A DNA stretch of 64,000 nucleotides from assembly GCF_000417875.1 (NCBI RefSeq), contig NW_006920872.1, positions 852,594-916,593 of the forward strand, read 5' to 3'. The DNA comes from Pseudozyma flocculosa PF-1. Taxonomy: Eukaryota; Basidiomycota; Ustilaginomycetes; Ustilaginales; Ustilaginaceae. How positions within the stretch are numbered: position 1 is the first letter of the stretch; the number at the start of each line of letters is the position of its first letter. Below, one piece after another: positions 60,656 through 64,000 of this stretch. The position numbers and the translations under genes are program-made. Under the pieces are notes generated by a model. That model saw only the letters and a program-made list of their open reading frames with translations. It was not told the DNA's origin and ran no database searches.

Positions 60656-62054
60656 TCACCGAGTCGCCACCATCGGAGGCGAGGGCGGGTTGGCCTTTAG
60701 CTCTCCGCTCTCGACCGAGGTGAGCTGGAGGTCCTCGCGCACCCTCTGTGCGCCCTTGTCGAGGAGGGTGCTGGGCCAGATGGCGACCCATGTGCCGATG
60801 GCGAGGATCAGGGGCAGGGCGTCGAGGAGGAACAGATAGACTGGTCGAGCCGGGCGGGCGAGGGGCGGAAGGGAGGAGCAGGGGCATGGTCAGGTTAAGC
60901 GGCCTGGCGAATGACTGCACGGCGACGACGCGGTCGACTCACTCTCGTGCCGGTTGAGGTAGCCGTCGTAGCCCTGGCTGAACTCGACGATACGGTAGAC
61001 GGAACGGATCTGTGGTGGAGGGCAAGGGCAACAGCGGGCCGGGCCAGGCGGTCAGTCGACGTCGAGCGATGGCGAGAGCGAGCGAGAGGAGGTGCCATGG
61101 GCGCCTGGGCCGCGGGCGCCACTCACAATGATGCAGAGGCTCGAAAAGAGAAAGAGGAAGAACATCTTCATGATGGGGTGGTTGGCGGGGAGGAAGCGGC
61201 TGCTGCGCTGCGCGCCGCCGAGCTTGCGCATGCGGAAGACGGCGACGACGATGAGCAGCGTAAAGACGAGGTAGCTGATGCCCTGCAGCGTCACACCGGC
61301 GAGGAAGAGCTGCACAGGCGGCGCCGCCAACGGGTCCGGGGATGGAGGTGCACAGAGTCAGCGCCAGAGTCTCCTCTCGCAACCCAGGGCATGGCGAGGC
61401 TACCACGCTGCGGTGTCGACTCACGTTGTCACCGAGCTGGGCCTTTTTGTAGTCGGCGTCGGCCGAGGCCTGGATGCCGCCGGCGGCGGACTGGATGAGG
61501 AAGGTAAAGACGTCGGACCAGATAAAGAAGCGGCCGACGAGGCGCGGGGGCAGGAGCGAGTAGTGGGAGCGCTCGAGGAGGGGGCCGTCGCGCCTGCGGT
61601 GGTACCACTTGCGGTTCTTTTGGGCCTGCCTGTCCGAGAGGGGCTGGCGTCCAAAGTCGGGGTCGAGTGCGGCGATCCAGCGGCCGTAGAGGAGGTAGTT
61701 GAAAGCGAGGAAGGCGGCGGGGCTGAGGACGACGAGGAGCATCATGGTGGCGTAGATGCCGGTGGTGACCGTGTCCGGGTCGAGGGCGCAGCGGATAAAG
61801 AAGCCGACGGCCGAGCAGGCTGCGCCGATGGGGAGGCAGAGGGCCCATTTCGTCTTGTGGCGCCAGACGTAGTAGAAGAAGACGGCGGCGAGGAGCGTGT
61901 AGACTGCGCCGATGACGGCGTTGCCGGGGATGCTGGGCTGGTACTTGAGGATGCCATTGTACTCTCGAGCGCTGACGGCCGAGGCCGAGGCCGAGGCGAC
62001 GAGCGCGACGGCGAGGGCGTGCGTCCTGGCGGGCGTCGATCTTCTGGCGGCCAT
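60656..62054 (-). CDS. RTA1-family multi-pass membrane protein
   Basis: Four exons on the minus strand: 62054-61425, 61309-61127, 61009-60943 and 60840-60656; phases agree, 354 residues. After a signal-like first helix comes YQPSIPGNAVIGAVYTLLA, then about seven membrane helices. RTA1 hallmarks are FIRCALD after helix 2-3, AFNYLLYGRWIA, RFFIWSDVFTFLIQSAAGGI, GVTLQGISYLVF, IRSVYRIVEFSQGYDGYLNRHE (the usual RxxxRxxEF-G-GY segment) and LFLLDALPLILAIGTW. RTA1/RSB1 proteins are fungal lipid-responsive membrane proteins tied to resistance to toxic lipids or drugs and to sphingoid-base export. The conserved segment around FRxxE is split by introns 2 and 3. Confidence 0.9.
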
Positions 62055-62640
62055 GGTGGCCGTGGCGGCGGGCAGCGGAGGCTTGGACGTTGACGGAAGA
62101 AGACAGGAAAGGGACGGAGGCACAGGAGGGGAACAGGACGGGGCAGAGAGGGGGGGGCGAAGGAGCAAGAAGCTGGCCGCGCTGGGCCTCTGATGTTATA
62201 CGAACGAACGGTCAGGCGAGGGGGGGGGCGGCGAAGCGCAGCAGGGTCGGAGCGAGCTCTCCGTGGTGACCGCGGTGGTGTGCCGGCGTCACCAAGCGGC
62301 CATGCATATGCCAGGCCAGGACGACGGTGGCGGCGAGCTTAGCAACGGCGGAGGGGCGGTGCAGAGGCTTGGCTAGGCGGCAGTGGACGTGGACCCTGGC
62401 TGGCGGCTGGCGTTGGGATGCCTTAGCTTGATGAGATGCAGGCGACGGCCACGTTGTTGTGCCGGCGTGCGTGTCGAGCGAGTTGCCATCTGGCGCGGGG
62501 GGGGGTTCGGTCAGGCCATTGTTCTCCCGTCGTACGTTTTCGTCAAGACGGGGCGAGGGGGGCCATCCCCGCGCTTGGTCATGCTGTGATGTGATGAGCA
62601 AAGGCGGATTCTCTTGTGGGCCTTGCCAGAGGCAGGCGGC

Positions 62641-62690
62641 GAGGGCAGGGCAGGGCGGGGCAGGCCAGGCCAAGCCAGGCCAGGCCAGGC
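62641..62690. repeat. GGCCA-type short tandem repeat
   Basis: Imperfect GGGCA and GGCCA pentamers in tandem. The same motif family recurs at about 15.1, 27.9 and 41.7 kb. Confidence 0.7.
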
Positions 62691-63184
62691 TGCCAAGACG
62701 CGGGCGGCCGAGCGGAGGCAGGCCAGGTGAACGACGTAAACGAGAAGCAAGCAAGCTAAGGCTGCGACGACGGCCGCTCGGCGTGGCCTGATCCGCCGCG
62801 GACAGCTGGAAAAACCCTGGCCCGCATCGTTTGGCCCGCGGGCGGCGGGCGGCGAGCGGCGAGCGGCGACGGGGCTGGTGCCTAGCCTGAAAGATGGGCC
62901 CACGTCGGCCTGGCCCCATATGGACATGGATGGACATGCATGTCCGTCGGACCGCGACAAGCAAGCAAGGCTTCGGCTGCGCACCAGAGAGGCCAGGGTA
63001 GGGTAGAATGCCAGCAGCAGACGCCCAGGCCAAACGGATGCCAGCCAGGGGCGTGCGAGTGCCAGGCCGAGGCAGGGTGGCCCTGCCCGTGGTTGGCCGG
63101 CCCTTTGCTTTTGCCTGGCCCGTCGTACTCCGTCGCACTCCGTCGCACTTCTCGTCGCAGCCGCGCAAATCCGCGTCGGCCTCT

Positions 63185-63221
63185 CACCACCACCACCCCC
63201 ACCACCACCACCACCACCACC
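63185..63221. repeat. CCA trinucleotide run
   Basis: Eleven or so CCA units with one C insertion, in the leader of the regulator gene. Poly-His or poly-Pro frames here are by-products. Confidence 0.8.
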
Positions 63222-63413
63222 GCCTCCTCCCCCTCCCCGTCCTCCTCGTCCTCCTCGACTGTGGCCGCGACGGCGACCCGCCACCAACAATCACTCTGCG
63301 ACAGCCACCGCCATCATCCTCATCGTCGCTCCCGCCCTTCCGCCCCGCCCCACCGTATCCCTCGCACGGTGGCTCACCCCATCTGCCCGCCGGCGCAACC
63401 ACCTCTGCCCGGC

Positions 63414-64000
63414 ATGCTGCCGCCCCGGGCCGCGGCGCATACCAACAACGGCTTCCACCGCCCCGCCACCGCAGCCTCCTCCTCGGCCAACTCTTCCACC
63501 GCCTCGTCGCCATCCTCGTCGTCCCATCCCATCCCCGCCCCTCCACCAGCCCACGCTGCCTCCTCGTCCTCGTCGTCTTCCGCCGCGCCCTCGTCGACCG
63601 CAAACCCGCCAGCCGCCCATCAACCGCCGCCGCAACAGCAACAGCAGCAGCGGCCCAAGCGCACCCTCGCAAAGCGCAGCTGCCTCCAGTGCAGGCACAA
63701 AAAGGCAAGGTGCGAGCTGCCAGACCTCACCGTACCCTCCTCGCAGCGACCCGTCGACTACGACAAAAAGTGCCACCGATGCAGAGTCCTCCACGTAGAC
63801 TGCGTCGTATGGGACGGCGACCGCAAGCGCAAACCAAAGATCCCAGCGCAGCCTCCCTCGCCGCCCGCTGCCCGCCCACCACCACCTCCGCAGCGTCCAA
63901 CGCCGGCCACGACCACGGCCACGTCGACTCAGTCGGCTCGCAAGCGCGCCCGCACCGGCCCCGCTGATGCCGACACCGACCACCCCCGGCACTTCCGGCC
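63414..64000 (+). CDS. Zn2Cys6 transcription factor, N-terminal part (cut by window end)
   Basis: The frame opens at the ATG at 63414 and runs past the window. Residues 1-80 are Ser/Pro/Gln-rich. The DNA-binding zinc cluster spans about 90-130: KRSCLQCRHKKARC (Cys-x2-Cys-x6-Cys), a 19-residue loop, then KCHRCRVLHVDC (Cys-x2-Cys-x6-Cys). The loop is longer than the usual 5-12, as in several basidiomycete members. After it comes VVWDGDRKRKPK, a basic nuclear-localisation-like segment, and Pro-rich sequence. Only the first about 195 codons are visible, so the regulatory domain and target pathway are unknown. It is divergent from the RTA1-family gene, 1.36 kb apart. Confidence 0.82.
   Translation, partial: MLPPRAAAHTNNGFHRPATAASSSANSSTASSPSSSSHPIPAPPPAHAASSSSSSSAAPSSTANPPAAHQPPPQQQQQQRPKRTLAKRSCLQCRHKKARCELPDLTVPSSQRPVDYDKKCHRCRVLHVDCVVWDGDRKRKPKIPAQPPSPPAARPPPPPQRPTPATTTATSTQSARKRARTGPADADTDHPRHFR

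Larger units (their letters stand above)
62055..63413. other. intergenic region between divergent genes
   Basis: Contains GGCCA-type repeats (about 62.64-62.69 kb), G runs near 62.22 and 62.50 kb, and a CCA run. A minus-strand frame of 318 codons is low-complexity (Arg/Pro/Ala). No gene recognised. Confidence 0.45.

Noticed and set aside
63008..63967. 319-codon plus-strand frame with poly-His and poly-Pro
   Set aside because: Out of frame with the Zn2Cys6 cluster at 63681-63803, which is the supported reading.

Overview
The window looks like nuclear DNA of a basidiomycete fungus, most likely a smut-type lineage (Ustilaginomycotina). The evidence is high GC with strongly GC-ending codons, multi-exon genes whose introns start GTGAGT/GTAAGT and end in CAG, C/T-rich leaders before start codons, and typical fungal products (RTA1 family, Gyp1-type TBC protein, Vps51, Zn2Cys6 regulator, GH16). 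The lineage is inferred; no marker gene settles it. High GC creates many long antisense reading frames that are not genes.

Left end (0.8-8.3 kb): a ManC-type mannose-1-phosphate guanylyltransferase (minus, three exons), 2.6 kb without a gene, and a long integral-membrane acyltransferase-3-like protein. Middle-left (8.7-27.2 kb): the most striking part, nine same-strand copies of one small protein family (about 185-200 residues) that I do not recognise. Six are subfamily A (one with a broken start codon). Three are subfamily B: one intact, one frameshifted, one 5'-truncated. A 7-kb island interrupts the array with in-frame minisatellites, a possible tRNA-derived repeat and a secreted Lys/Asp-rich protein gene. 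An AT-richer, hairpin-bearing block lies just beyond the last copy.

Middle (28-44 kb): a 930-residue Ser-rich protein, a GH26-like glycoside hydrolase with a hydrophobic tail, a RhoGEF with DH domain, and a secreted GH16 glucanase with a Kex2-like site and Ser-rich linker, separated by repeat-rich intergenic DNA. From 45 to 49.6 kb there is a possible decayed gene and a large orphan gene of about 840 residues.

Right end (50-64 kb): a compact housekeeping block with alternating strands: palmitoyl-protein thioesterase with a C-terminal membrane anchor, Gyp1-type Rab GAP, histidine-phosphatase protein, GARP subunit Vps51 and an AlkB-like dioxygenase. Three of these act in Golgi/endosome/vacuole traffic. 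Then come a lower-GC stretch holding a relic of a second GH16 gene, an RTA1-family membrane protein, and a Zn2Cys6 regulator cut by the window end.

Exon borders were worked out by hand from splice consensus and reading phase; all multi-exon genes given here keep one continuous frame.
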